Shown here one piece after another: positions 9,937 to 23,024 of a stretch of 64,000 nucleotides of DNA. The DNA lies in contig VXAA01005201.1 of the NCBI GenBank assembly GCA_013399115.1, forward strand, positions 174,898 to 238,897, written 5' to 3'. Position 1 is the stretch's first letter. Each line of letters starts with the position of its first letter. This DNA comes from Anseranas semipalmata (Eukaryota > Chordata > Aves > Anseriformes > Anseranatidae). Below the pieces are notes generated by a model, which was not told where the DNA came from, did no database searches, and worked only from the letters and a program-made list of their open reading frames with translations. A program made the translations under genes and the position numbers.

Positions 9937-12900
9937 AAATAAGGTGAACAAATCGTCTTAGAGGATTAAAAATGGAAGTCTTAGTCATATTTCTTGGTAT
10001 CAATGATCTTGTAATAGTGTCTTATATTTTACAGTTTAAAAGATTATAGCCACATTTACTTAATTTCCAAGTGCTTATGCTGTGAAATTAAACAGAATTT
10101 ATGTTGATATTGATCATACTATGCAAAGAAAAATACTTTTGAGCATGTGCTACATGTAAAAAAAATCCATAAAAGGCAGCATAATTTGTATCTTAAAGTT
10201 TATCTGCAGACATTACACTTGTTCAAAATGATGACTTATTCATGCAGAAACAATTGACTTGCATCTTTGAGCAATATTATTCTATATATTTCTCTAGCTC
10301 TGTAAGAATTACTCACTTGTTCAGTCACTGTCATTTTAATTAGGTTTACACCTTTACCAATTTAATAATTTTTATGTTGGTCAAATCTATGTAATAGATT
10401 TACATGTTAGTTTTTAGGAAACAGACATAAATAAAGATGATAACTATTGATCTCATGGTAGATACTTACATGTAACTATATCCAGGTACATATAGATACT
10501 ACAGCTTTATCATCATCTTAAGGGTGCAATTATGTCATAATAAGGCCTAATTTTTGTAATTTACATGCTTTTATGTATTTCTTAAAGAATGATCCATCCT
10601 CTTAAATGGAAAACAAGCACTCAGATAATCGGTATTTTCTTTTTCATACTAACAAACTAAAAAATACCTACTCAAAGCCACTTTCTAAACCTAATCTTTA
10701 CATTTAAAATTTTCAAGCTGAAAGAAAACTTAAGTCAATAAAAAATGAGACATTCCCAGTTTTAGAAAGCACTTTACTGTAACTCACAAAGAAACATTTT
10801 CCAAAAATACAGGTGCACAAATTACTCCTAGTATTTGCTGTACAGTATGTACATTTGACCTCTGCTGCACTTCAGCATTTTTCAACACATAAACCTTGTT
10901 CTCTCAAATAGAACTACTATATAGACACAAGGGATAAAGCATATTGTGTAAGAAATTCAGGCCACTTCAGACAACTCAACTTAAGAACAGAGGCAAAATT
11001 ATACTAGCTGTTCCCATTCCTCTAGCAGTTTTATCTAGCCCAAGATTATCAGACTTAACCCCACTCCCCCAAAGCCCCCAAAGCCCCCAGAGCACAGGGT
11101 GACACACTCAGCTACTAGAAACCAGTGGCCCATGAAAGAACTTTTACCATTTACTCCAACTCCGATCCACATTGTGAGAACGTTTTGTTGGGAAATACAT
11201 CATATTTCACTGAGACAGAACATTCTGTCCTGAGATATATATAACACAAATGTGTATAAAGCAAGAACAACCCTTAATCTATCCATAAAGTATCCATACT
11301 CACATGATTCTTATGAGGCCCATATTTGCAGAGCACTAAGTTGCATTGTAACTCCAAACCATTAAGATGGAATACTGTTAATATATACAACATTTCTCTG
11401 AAATATATTAATATTCTTCCTTCTAGGAAAAAAAAAAGACAGTTTATGGCAATCATTTTAAAAGAGGTCAGGCAAACAGCTGCAGCATGACTTCATATCA
11501 GGAGTGGCAACAGATGTATCTTGCCAATGGGATCCCCTTTTACATAAGTAGGATGTGCCTTCCTTTTCCCCATCACATAAGAAACAACAGAAACAAATAT
11601 ATGTATTTGCCTCAAGTTGGGTATCCCAAATGTTGCATGGCAAGCGTGTATCTCAAATAAAACATGTCTGCTGGAATTTTAAATCTGAGGTAGTCAAAAT
11701 GACCAATTACTTTTAAAAACCTTGGTTTAAAATTGCTTTTTTTTTTTTTTTTTTCAGCCCAAGCTAAACCTAGGTTTACAAGCAGCTCGTCTCAGAGACT
11801 CACAGCATGACAGTTGTAGGATCTGGAAGGAGGGAAGGAAGAAAAGCAAAAAAAAGAGGGGAAGCCCTGGCATCTCTTCTTCCCAGTCATGCGTTTTAGT
11901 GCACACTTCATTGCACAGAGCTAATAACAGACTGTCTACCACCCCTCCCTTTGCTCCTTCTTCCTTGAAATCTGCCTCTAGTGGAGTACTCTCACAGGGT
12001 AACTGGTGCTATCCATTTTTTTTTTTTTTAAGCTGTGATTTTATGCCACAAAAAATGACCTCTAGCTTTGTCTTTAACAAATTCTACCACTCCATATTCT
12101 GCCTCCTCCTTTGGGTAGGACAGTGTCATATTTTCTGCTTGTAAGGCAGAACTAAGAGCTCTATCATACAGAGGAGAATGCAAAAAATATCTGTGACTCC
12201 TATGCAGTTTTGTTCTGAGATACAGAGGGGTGAGTAGGGTGTCAGAGCACTTCCTCAGTAACTCAGGTGGGCTGGGCACCACAGGAGTAAGCAGACTTGC
12301 ATTTTCTGACAAGCTTTTAGGAGAAAAAGAATGCAATAATGCAATAACACAACATCAGGCTCTGGAGGAACAGGCAACATCTTGACTACCATTTGTTAAA
12401 TCTCATTGTTTTAAAGGTTGTGTTAACAGCTATTTTTCATGCTAAATGCACTCCATGTGCTGTGCACAGATTTATTAATGTCTCTTCCTTTCTTACAAAT
12501 GCCCGAAATTCTTCATAAATGCATAAAATACAATGGCTAGATCTATAGAGTGAAGATGGTTACAAGTTACAACAATACAATTAACAACAACAACAACAAG
12601 TAACTTAAACATGTCCAAAACATTTTTCAGAAATAATACCAGCTGTCATGAATAGTGGGCATCTGAAACGTTGAATTCTCCTATTCACCAGAATAGGAAG
12701 GTAGCATTCAGGCTGCTTTTGGGGAAAGCTGTCTGGCCATTGCTTCTGTGTCAGGGAATTGTTTAGGAGATATTTTGTTGTCCTGGGCCAGAAGTGTAGA
12801 AGGGACTGTTGTAATGTATTGATAGCATCGGTGCTGATGAGATCTTGTGGCCACAAATATTCCTAGGCATTATTTAATGGTATAAATATCATCTCCTGTT

Positions 12901-15900
12901 CCCATAACTCAGCTGATCTTAGGTTTTTCTACTTCAAGCAATATTTCCCAGGTGGCTCTCAGTGTCTATTCTTCCACATTTCAGAATAAAAAAGAGGAAA
13001 TCTACACAGTTAAAAACATATCCATAGGTTTCACTGTGATTTACCATGAGTTTCACGTTTCAGTAGCTCTTTTGGCTTCAGGACAGTCAGTTCTGATTTG
13101 TGTTCACTTGAAATCAGAATCAGCACACTATGCACTAATACCTACTGCATGAACATCAATTTTTAACTTCTGCAAAGCAAACAGTAGATTGCATGTTGGA
13201 GTTTGTCTTCTCTTAAACCAGTCATTGACCTCAGAGAGAGCTTCATCAAAATAAAGGTAGAAAGATTTAACCCAGAAAATGTGAAACCTTTTATTTCATG
13301 TACTAGATAAAGGCAATGTGATGTGCTATGCACACATATATGTATTTTCAAATTAGTGTTATTTATTTGCACTTACTCTTTGCCTCATCTACTACACTAT
13401 TGCAACAACTGTCTATCTGTATGTTTATACTGCAGTCCTACTTACCTAACCTAAGCACATCATAGTTTACCTTTAGCATGCTGTGGGCACAAGAGGAAGG
13501 GAAATCATTCCAGCTTAAATCTTTTACTTCTTGAGAGACTTCTTTCTACAGCTTCAGTAAATGAATCATGATGTTTATTTTATTCTCATCCAGGAATCTC
13601 AAGCAACTGACACAGTGTGTAGTCAGCTAAATGTCAACCTCTATTAATAGGAACATGTAAACATAATCCAATATTTAAAAAACAAACACTCAAGAACTGG
13701 TGTCTTGCTGTACCTCTAGAATCATCAGCTCCTCAGTTGGTATGATTCCACATGGAGGAAGCGTTAAACTGTGGCACAAAACTTGTGTCTATGAGGATGG
13801 CAGTGTTCAGTTTTCTAACTGTCAGTGGATGTAGTGTGCTTCACTAGAGCACGCCGATGAAAACCTCAGGTTGGAAAGCAGGAAGATGCATGGCCAGAGC
13901 TACACTTAAAAAAAGATAAAATGGTTAGTCAATTCTGCCTATCACTTACTGCGAGGTGAGAGCTTGCGAGGAAACAGAAAGACATAGAGTAAGGAAAGGG
14001 AAGGCAGCAGTGATGAGGAATAAACATATCTTCCCACCATTCTACAGTGCTCTTGGCTGTGTTTTCACAGTTCATGCTACAGTTGCCTCCTTATCATTAT
14101 CTAACCGTGTATCAGACTGCAGTTTGGATACTGACAGCATATAAGATTGTGTTTATGACATTGTTGCTCTATCTTGTAATAAAATGAGGAAGAACCACCT
14201 TGTCCATTGTAGAGAAACTGAGGAGGTCTACTAGAAAATGTCAGCAGTCAACATACAGTTTTTCTCCCTTAATTGAATAAGGACCGTTTTTTTTTTTCAT
14301 ATTCAAGAATAATGAGTCAGAAATCAAGAATTTGTTTTTGCATTGTCAAAAACAGGAGGGTAAAATAAATAAATAAATAATCTCAAGGCTCATTTCAGGG
14401 AAAACAAAACAAAACATTCCTTGCAGGTCACCTTTAAAACTTCAGGCTGCCTTTTACACTCAATTGTACTTATATTCACTTAATAATCTCCTCACATATT
14501 ACAGATTTCACAAGTGACTTGTGATGCTGAATTGCTATAGCTGTTTGTACAATTCCTATGTTATTCATTGTTTGTCCCTTTGCTTTACCCAAATTGGATT
14601 GAACACACTTTCAAAGTAGCTGTCAAAGTGTGACTCATCTGGCAAGTCAGTAATTACTTTTCATAAAGTAATATGTCAGAACACACAGAATTCATAAGAT
14701 TTGTAGAAGGTACTGGGACATATGAGCATAGATTCCTACCTACCACTTTTCACAGTTCAAATAATCATAAAAAACCCTTTGAAGTATAGAACCAGATGCA
14801 TAGGTTCACCCCTTAAGTGCAAAAGAAAAAATACAGTTTACAGAATGTATTAAAAAAGAGCTGTCAAGGAAATATTGGGAAAGAAAAAAACTACACTTTA
14901 AAGCACATTTTGAAAGATATAATATTAAATCAATTTCCTAAACTTTGTTTTCTTTTAGTTTTATGTATCTCTCAGTATTAGAAGCATAACTGATCATTGA
15001 TTCTATCGAGACAAATATTGGGTTAATCTGGAGAGAGATGACATCTAAAGAACAGGGAATTTGTGGCTTTAGTCCTTATTCTCAGCTAAAGAGTTCACAG
15101 TTTCCATTTTGTAAGAGCTTCTTAGTTCTATTGCTTAGCCACAGACTGCAAGACACTAGAGCACCATTTTGCCCAGAAGGAAATAACAAATATATGAGTG
15201 CTTCTCTTCACATCTGTGCCTTTAAAAGCAACTATGGGACAGAACTGGTAATCTATTCCAATAATTGATTTTAGAAATAAATAAAAAATAAAAGACATGC
15301 TTATTCTCAGGCAAAAATGAAGTTTCATTCTATCTTGCCCAACCAACCAAACAAACAATTACATTTTTCTCAGCAGATTATCAATGGCAAGAAAGTGGAC
15401 CTACTTAGTTATGGCTCATTGTGACACATATAATATGCATCACTAGGGGAAGCGCTAATGGGGAATTTAGGAGGACACAAAACCGCCCTTAGCTTCCCTG
15501 ATAGATCTGTCCTGGAGTAAATGACAGTCCTTGCCATGGAGATTTTAATGCTGGGCAAAACAGCAAAAGAAAAGGGAAAGAGAAAGTGTGAACAGGGACA
15601 GCAACGGAGAAGTTTAAGCTAAATCAGGGATTCTGGTTGTAAAGAGGTGGGAAGTACACTGGAAATTAACAGCTTTTAGTTCTGCTGCTTCCCATTAAAA
15701 ATGATCAAATTTTGACAAGGCAATGGTTTTAGTCCAAAACTTCTCATCAGTTACCTCAGCGTGATTATGTTCTTAGGAAATTATTCTAATTCAGAATCAC
15801 CTGAGACACCAAAAATTCTTAAGCATGCAGCAGTACAAGCATACAATGAAATTCTGCAGCATTTAACTAAAAGTTACTTTCCAAAAATAGTTAAAAAATA

Positions 15901-18339
15901 ATCGTTCATCTCCACTCTAAGTCTCTCCAAAATTTGACTTTTTTTTTTTTTTTTGGTATAATCATATGGCTTTTATTTCCCAAATGCATCTGTTCATGTA
16001 CCTACATGATCTATCTGATCATGTACCATCTGATCTATCTCTGACCATCACTTGCTTATATTGCCTCTTTTCTTCTTCCTCTATGTCCTTGAACAATCAG
16101 GTCAATAGCTACAGCCAAACTTGGCAGCTGTTAGAGCAAGATGTCAAATGTTGAAATATATATTCTTCCTGCAGTGGCATCATGACCTGTGGCTAGGCCT
16201 TTGTATAGATTCACTGCCAGCAACGTGTCTGTGTTCAGTGCTGACTGCTTGAGGGTGTAGGACTGCCTGTAGGGTTATATCAAAGTCATAATGTTGTGTA
16301 GCTGACTATGTTGCTTTCACTCCTTAGATGGCATCATCTTCTGGCACTGATTTAACTGAATGATATTTTCTTACATCCATTTTTCTACCATGTGCCAGAC
16401 CACCTCACAACCTGCATCAACATTTCTTTTTGAATTAGCCCTGCCTTATTGCATTCGCTACATCTGGAGGAAATGTTATTAAACCTAGAAAAGATATAAA
16501 TAAAACCAGGGAGAGTAAACAAGTAGAAAGACTTATTTTTAAAAATTAATATGTTTACTTCTAATTTTTAGCCCTGGTCTTCATGCAGACCCCCAGCTCT
16601 CTTGTTCAAATTTTATCTACCTCAATGTATAATCAAGCAGCCAACCTTGCTTGCTTTAGTGATGCAAAATTGGATTGCTGAACTAAGGTGCACACAGTGT
16701 AATCTCCTTTTTTTAAGCTTCTCAGAGCAAATTTATTTTTGAAGCATAATGAATATCTCCAGGAGCATATTAATAATTGACAATTGTGTTCACAGAAACT
16801 AATAGATGGTCTTGAAAGTTTAATTAAAATCCTCTTTATCTTACATAGATGCTAAAAAACATGGTATTTTCCATCAAAATCTTTCAGAAAGGATGCAAGT
16901 ATTATTAAGTCCAGAATTTGTCTAAGTGCTGTTCTGAAACAATTTGTTTTGGAAATGTCTTTATGCCTGGGATCCATTTGCAGATTGAAGAGACCATCAG
17001 AGAGTTCAGGCAAAGATGCAGAAAGGCAGCCACAGAGTGCAGGCTGCTACACCTAGGTCACATGCAGAACATTAGGGATGGAAAGTAACACTCCTAAAGA
17101 AAAAAAAAAAAAAAAAGCATAGGAAATCTGTTGGTTTGTCCAAAGATTTTTTTCATGTTTGTGAGACATGCATGCACATAAACATAGAATAGTCTTATGA
17201 GTGGGCTTTAAAATAAGTTTTTACAGGATTACATTGTGCTTACATATCTGATGACAGAGTTTGTTCCTTATGAAGATAAAGATTTTGAGAATAGAAAGTG
17301 GCACAACTTTTCTCCCTTTAAAAAAAAACTTTACAATCTATTCGTAGTAACTATAAACAGTAGGAAATCCAGCTAATCCCTTAGGCCATACACAGACAGA
17401 GCATGATTAGTAGATGAGGGTCCTAGACTGAATAAGAAAAACATGTCTTCTGGTCCCAATCCTGAAGTTTCTCTTCAGAAAATTACGTCTTCATGGCAAT
17501 CAACATTTGAGAAAGAAATGCAGAAGAGAAACCATAGTGTGAAAGACTAAGTATAATGGGAATTTAGTTTGTGAGCTGGTTAACTTACTTCAATTGGGTC
17601 CTCTGGTAATAATTTCTCTTTTTAAAATTATTTTCTTTGAAAACATTTTCTGCCTGCAAAATGATTCTTAGTGCTGTGGCAGCTGTTGGTAAAATCAGGA
17701 CCATTTGTTACAATGTAGGAACTGGATTTGTGAATTCAGATTAGAAATACAAAATCTGATGTACAACTTGTAGCTACAATTTCTGTAGGCAAACTCTTTT
17801 CATTTGATTCGGTAATTGTAGCTCTGAAAATGAAATCTTTCTGAAGAGATTTGATCACCCCGTGCTCCATTGGGAAAGATGTTTTCAAAAACTGAAGAGG
17901 CAAAGCTCTTCCTTCCCACAGAGTGTCTGTTATCTGGGCACCTCAGGCAGTTGGAGAGCTTCAGCCTTGGGTTCTCTTGCCTCATACCTCTAAACGAACA
18001 AACTACAAGAAGAAAAAGAAAGTTCAAGTAAATATTCAATTTATTATTGTATTTCTAGAATCTTCATTTTTATGTGCAGACAAACTACTAAGAAATATCA
18101 CAATGAGAAAGACATATCAATGAAAAAGAAATACTCCCAAATTTGCTTTTATTTTGGTCGGACTTGTACCTGAGTAGACAGAACAGCATTTTATTACCCT
18201 GACATGTTTCCCATGTCAAAAATTTGAATCAATTTGATAGAGACAGTTGCATTACATTCTGGCACACTAACAAATTCAGCTGTGCTTTGTATGAAACCTG
18301 CTGTATGAACTCTACAATGCATCACAAAATTAATAGCAA

Positions 18340-18560
18340 TTTCACTCGATAAAAATTTGGCTCTTTGTTCCTTTGTTCTTGTAGTGGCCTGTGTTCATGC
18401 ATCCCTATGTTGAGCTTGCTTTATGCATCTCATTAATAGAGACAAGAGAGGAAAGCAAACGGCCAAAAAACAAATTTGCTAATAACACGCTCATTTGACC
18501 TGTAAGTGAATTATAAAACTGCTGAAATCAAGCAATTTACAAAATTAAGTTGAAAATGTG
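18340..18560. promoter_or_regulatory. Candidate conserved noncoding element
   Basis: A repeat-free stretch with two adjacent SOX-like words (CTTTGTTC twice, at 18363-18376), the words TTTATGCATCTCATTAATAG and AAATTTGCTAATAACACGCTC, and a few CpG sites, which are otherwise rare around it. This word content is typical of vertebrate developmental enhancers. Conservation cannot be tested from one sequence, so this is an inference from composition only. Confidence 0.2.
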
Positions 18561-18800
18561 TCAGTGAACTATTTCATTCTCTTCTAGAAACAAAAATAGC
18601 ATGAACATTTTTATATTTCATCTCAAAATGCTACCATAGGGATCTGACCTAGATTTAAACTCTCCAGAAATGAAAGATCTCCACATTAATCCACTGTTGC
18701 TCAAACATGTGGCATCAGGCGAGGGCAGCTCATAAAGTTGAACTTGAGTTGCTTATCTTTTGTTCTTCACTACAGCAGGGCAATGACATGATCCTTCTCT

Positions 18801-18870
18801 TCCCCCCCCCNGAAAGGAAAGGAAAGGAAAGGAAAGGAAAGGAAAGGAAAGGAAAGGAAAGGAAAGGAAA
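18801..18870 (+). repeat. C-run, single N and (GAAAG)n array
   Basis: A run of nine C ends at the N at 18811, and about eleven GAAAG/GGAAA units begin directly after it, ending in AAAGAAAGAAG. The abrupt poly-C to polypurine change exactly at the N suggests an uncertain base or a collapsed length at a difficult low-complexity junction. Confidence 0.92.
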
Positions 18871-19113
18871 AAAGAAAGAAGCTTTAATCCTCTCTGGTAC
18901 AAATTTCCCTAATATTCAATAATCACTCCCTGTCTTTTTCCCTGTGGGAGATGTCTGGTAGCATCTGTGCCAGCATATGTTAGACATCTCTGAGTAGGTC
19001 ACTATTTTTTGTCACCGACTCCTCTATCACCTAGAGAGACAGCAACATCCCTCCACAACACAGTGCTCCACAAGACATAGCACTGTCATGTCTCTCTCAA
19101 TAAACTTGGTTCA

Positions 19114-19155
19114 GTACACTTTAACCCACTCTCTGTACACTTTAACCTACTAACT
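19114..19155. repeat. Two-copy 21-bp tandem duplication
   Basis: GTACACTTTAACC followed by YACT occurs at 19114 and again at 19135, giving a 21-bp unit with a few differences at the 3' end. A related TTAACCCACTC lies just downstream. Confidence 0.8.
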
Positions 19156-21663
19156 GTGGTTAACCCACTCTTAACTGAATCTTTTTCACAGTGGGTTTTA
19201 TATTAATGAGAGAAGCTTTATTATGTGTGCTGCTTTAAAATTAGTAAGTCCTCCAATGCTGATTTCAGAGCTGTACCTAAGAAGAAAAGAAGGAAAAATA
19301 GGTCTTTATAGGTCACTTAAAATACTTTAAATATTTTGTAAAATAAACATGTAATTTGTAAATAGGTGATATTTCAAATGTCACTTGTGATTCATTTCTA
19401 CAGCAATAGATTTTTTTAATGGATGTGGTAAAGTCTGCTTTTTTCTTTCCTTAATTCAGCAAAATTAGACAGAACCATCTGGCTGTATTAGCTCTTGGAA
19501 GTTATTTGAAAGTTGCTTTTCTTTTTCAGTTTGTGATACAATGATATACTATAGGACAGTTTCCATCAGAATTGCTATTTCTGAAGTGGGCACTCAGGTG
19601 TTTTAATGCTGACTACTCTGACATCTGCTCTTTATTTCAGGCCTACCTCCAATTTTTCTGTAATCATGGCTGAATCTGTTAAAATTTCATTAAAGTCAGT
19701 TTAATTTTGTGGGTACTTAAATCATAGATATAAAGAAGTTATTTACCATCAATTTCATGAGAACAAAGTTAAATAAGTATTAAAGTGCCATCCTTCAGGT
19801 TTAGTGCTTGCTTCAAAGTGCATAGGAATAAATAGGCGTACCTTGGTCCTCATATTTTAAGGTAGTATTAGGCTAAAGTAAAGTTCTTAAACTTAATATC
19901 GAAAATACTTTCTCTAGGCTGGCTGACCGAGAACTACAACATTATCTAAACTGGTGGCTTCTAGACTTTGAAAGGTGATATTCTAATCAGAAAAACAAAA
20001 CCAAACACACCTCTTCCCATCCTTCCAAAACCTTGACATATGTTGCTAGAGCTCACTCCATTTCATACATTATCAGTGCCTCTAGACAAGAGTTAGCTCT
20101 TCACTGCCATTTTAACAAACTACATACCTAATAAAGAAATGCTGAACTCAACTCTCTTCTATGTGATAACGCAGTAGAAAATGGCTACCATTTTTTTTTA
20201 AGTCTTAAAAACTTCTCTGGGGTACTTACAGACAACTGGTCATGATAATGATTGAAAAGTTTTTCAAGTGCAATATGTTCACTCTGTTGCATTCAAACAT
20301 AACCCGATCTTTACAATAATAAGTGGCATTGTAATACTTTCTTCAACTCTGAAATCTCCAGAATGCTCAAACTGTATTGTGAGACTAGAACTGATGATTT
20401 CATGCGTAATGTTTAAACAGAACTCTTCCTTAAAATGGCAAAATGTAGAGTAGAAAGATTGCATTCTGTTAATATGGTATGAGTCCAGATATACAGCAGG
20501 AAAATTAAGACCAGTACATGGCCCAAAGTGTTTTAAATTTATATTGCTTGTTAAAATTCAAACCCTGAAGAATAGCTGAGCTGACAGGTGCCAGCCTACT
20601 GCCAAGTTTAGAAACCTGTGACAAAAGGGGTTAATACTGGAAAACCTGATAGATTGGTAAATATAGTAGAAGGAACAGCACTGCTATAATTGCAGTTTTC
20701 TTTTTTTCCTGTTAGATAGAAATGAATCAATATCCACGCAGAAGCAGAATAAGAAATTTTCAATAATTTGTGCTGCTCTTCGACAGCTATATGACTTTTT
20801 TTGACTCCTAAGTCAATTGTCTGATTCAAAATGACTACTGGACTATTTCCTGAAGTGTGCATTAAAATTTTTCTGAGAAGGTATTGTCAAGCAAAGGATA
20901 TTTCATAGTGTTTTTAGAAGCATGTTTGAATAATTATGCAGAATATCTTTTTGGTACTGAGTACCTTAATAAAGAATCAATACTGCAGCAGGCCTCAGAG
21001 GAGTGAATCTCCACACAATCTTTTGCTTGGTTCAGCTGACACTGAGAATATCATGTAAAGATGTGCACAAACATTTCAGCTGGCTTGTCCTGATTAGACC
21101 TAGGGAGATATTTGATTACAGAATAGATGGGCAACATGCTTTACCATCCCTTCCTAATCTAATTTGCAATTTTGTTACACTGTAAGATGCGACTGACAAG
21201 TTATTAGAATTTTGCATTTGGATGATAAAGTATGAGGTGAAATAAAATAAAAAAAAATAGAGAAAAAGAGTGAAATGCCAGAGAATAATATCCTCTTATC
21301 TTCACAATTGTAGAGTACTGTAGTGGCAATCATATCTGATGAGAAGGGGTTTTGAGTGAAGACGTACTGATGGTTATCATAAATGGATTTGAATTGCCAT
21401 TTATCTACAAGATCTTGTTTATGTCTATGCTCTGCACTTGCATAAGTCCATACAAACTTCTCAAAGGATGTACTTGAGGATAAATTATTGTAAGTTAATT
21501 TACATAGTTCTAGCCATACCTTGTCTGCTCTACCTTGCAAGCCCTAAATTGAGTATCTGCCCTCACTTATTGGAGTTTGAATACTTTTGAGCTTGAGAGG
21601 TATGTGCTCTAAATAAGTAATCAGAATGTAAATGAAGATTTTACTCTATTACACTTTAAATCA

Positions 21664-21698
21664 TTCTTTTCTCCAGGATTCTTCTTTTCTCCAGGATT
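21664..21698. repeat. Two-copy 18-bp tandem duplication
   Basis: TTCTTTTCTCCAGGATT is present at 21664-21680 and, after one C, identically at 21682-21698. Confidence 0.85.
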
Positions 21699-23001
21699 AA
21701 ACATACAGAGGAATGTAAGATGCAACAGAGGAAATGTGGAGAGATGATATAGGAAAAAAGATATATTTTGATGTAGTCACTTTAGTGTGATAGAAATGAA
21801 GGCCGCAGCTTATTTCTCTGATTTCACAGGACATCTACAATGATCTGCCTGAAAACTGGTCCACTCAAAAAGAACTCAAGGCAGATGGGAACAAACAACC
21901 TGAAGAATTTGGTTGTGAACCATATTGGCCCAATAGGGTGATGAAATTGATAATCCAATAGAACTTTTTTATGTCAGATTACAGAATTCTTCAAATTGTC
22001 ATGTTAGTGTAGATAAACCCTGTACGCACCCAAAAATTTATTCAGACTCTTCATTGAATTTTCCATTACCAGGATACCACACCATTTAGCAGATTTACCT
22101 AATAGAGAGTTTTCTTCTTCCTCCTCTTTAGAAAACTATGTATACTGAACAATTCATTTTTGTGAGATCTTTCAGTGCTCCATGTAAATACTTTCTGTTA
22201 ATGATAGTGGTATTGCTGTTGTTAGTCATGAGAACATTTTCATATATTTCAGGACCATTTTCTATCTGGCCCTTACAAACTTCTTCAACTTACAAAAAAA
22301 TTGGCTCATAAAATTTATTGTTTGGTTTAGATGTCAAAGACAAGGATTACAGTTATGAGTGCTTCCTTTCAGGATACTGTGGTTGTAGATTTCTACCCAA
22401 TGTCTATATAATGTAGTCTGTTTTCAAGATGTTGCTTTAAAAGCATATTGTGCACTAAGTAATCACAAATAGCAGAGAAGTAGAAAATTGAGAGCATTCT
22501 TATAACTCACAGTTTTTTATGAAATACTCAGCTAACAGCAGAAATATATTGAGTACATTGAGTACTCATTATATCTGCAAACAAATGAGATTTTTCTTTT
22601 AATCCCCAAAGAAGATTTTCTTTGAAAGTTTCCATACTTTTATCATCTACTCCAGAACATTATGGTTTAGAATTGAATTTCCCATCCACCTCCTACCCAG
22701 CAGAAGAATTTTGTCTCATGTGATTTGCACTCATTAAGAGGCTGGAGTGATCACTCTCTGTGATGGCAGCCACAATCCTTACAAAACATCACTTCAGAAC
22801 TGGGATCTGAGAGGGAAACATCACATTTAAAAATGCTGTTTCAAAAAAGAGTGGAATTTGTTAATTTAGTACATAACTTTCAGAAAGAAGAAAGAAGTAG
22901 ACACTTAAACTAAAACATCTTTTTACTACATTAGTCATAATATTGGACCAATGCGTGATATGACTTTCTATCATTATAAAGAATATATGCTTCAAATTCA
23001 G

Positions 23002-23024
23002 AAACAAACAAACAAACAAACAAA
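23002..23024. repeat. (AAAC)n microsatellite
   Basis: About six uninterrupted AAAC units, seen directly. Confidence 0.9.

Larger units (their letters stand above)
9089..18801. other. Long mostly unique noncoding stretch
   Basis: About 9.7 kb without a recognised gene or CR1 copy. It holds small simple repeats: (TTC)n near 9628-9642, (GAT)n(TAT)n at 9904-9936, a T18 run at 11737-11754 followed by CAG, (CAA)n near 12585-12599, (AAAT)n near 14365-14382, a T16 run ending at 15954 and an A17 run at 17100-17116. Open frames stay below about 105 codons. Around 9.19-9.62 kb and 18.34-18.56 kb the sequence is free of repeats and rich in transcription-factor-like words. These stretches are discussed separately. 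Confidence 0.55.

Noticed and set aside
21175..21540. Minus-strand 121-codon frame
   Set aside because: No recognisable domain, and a length expected by chance in six frames of 64 kb.
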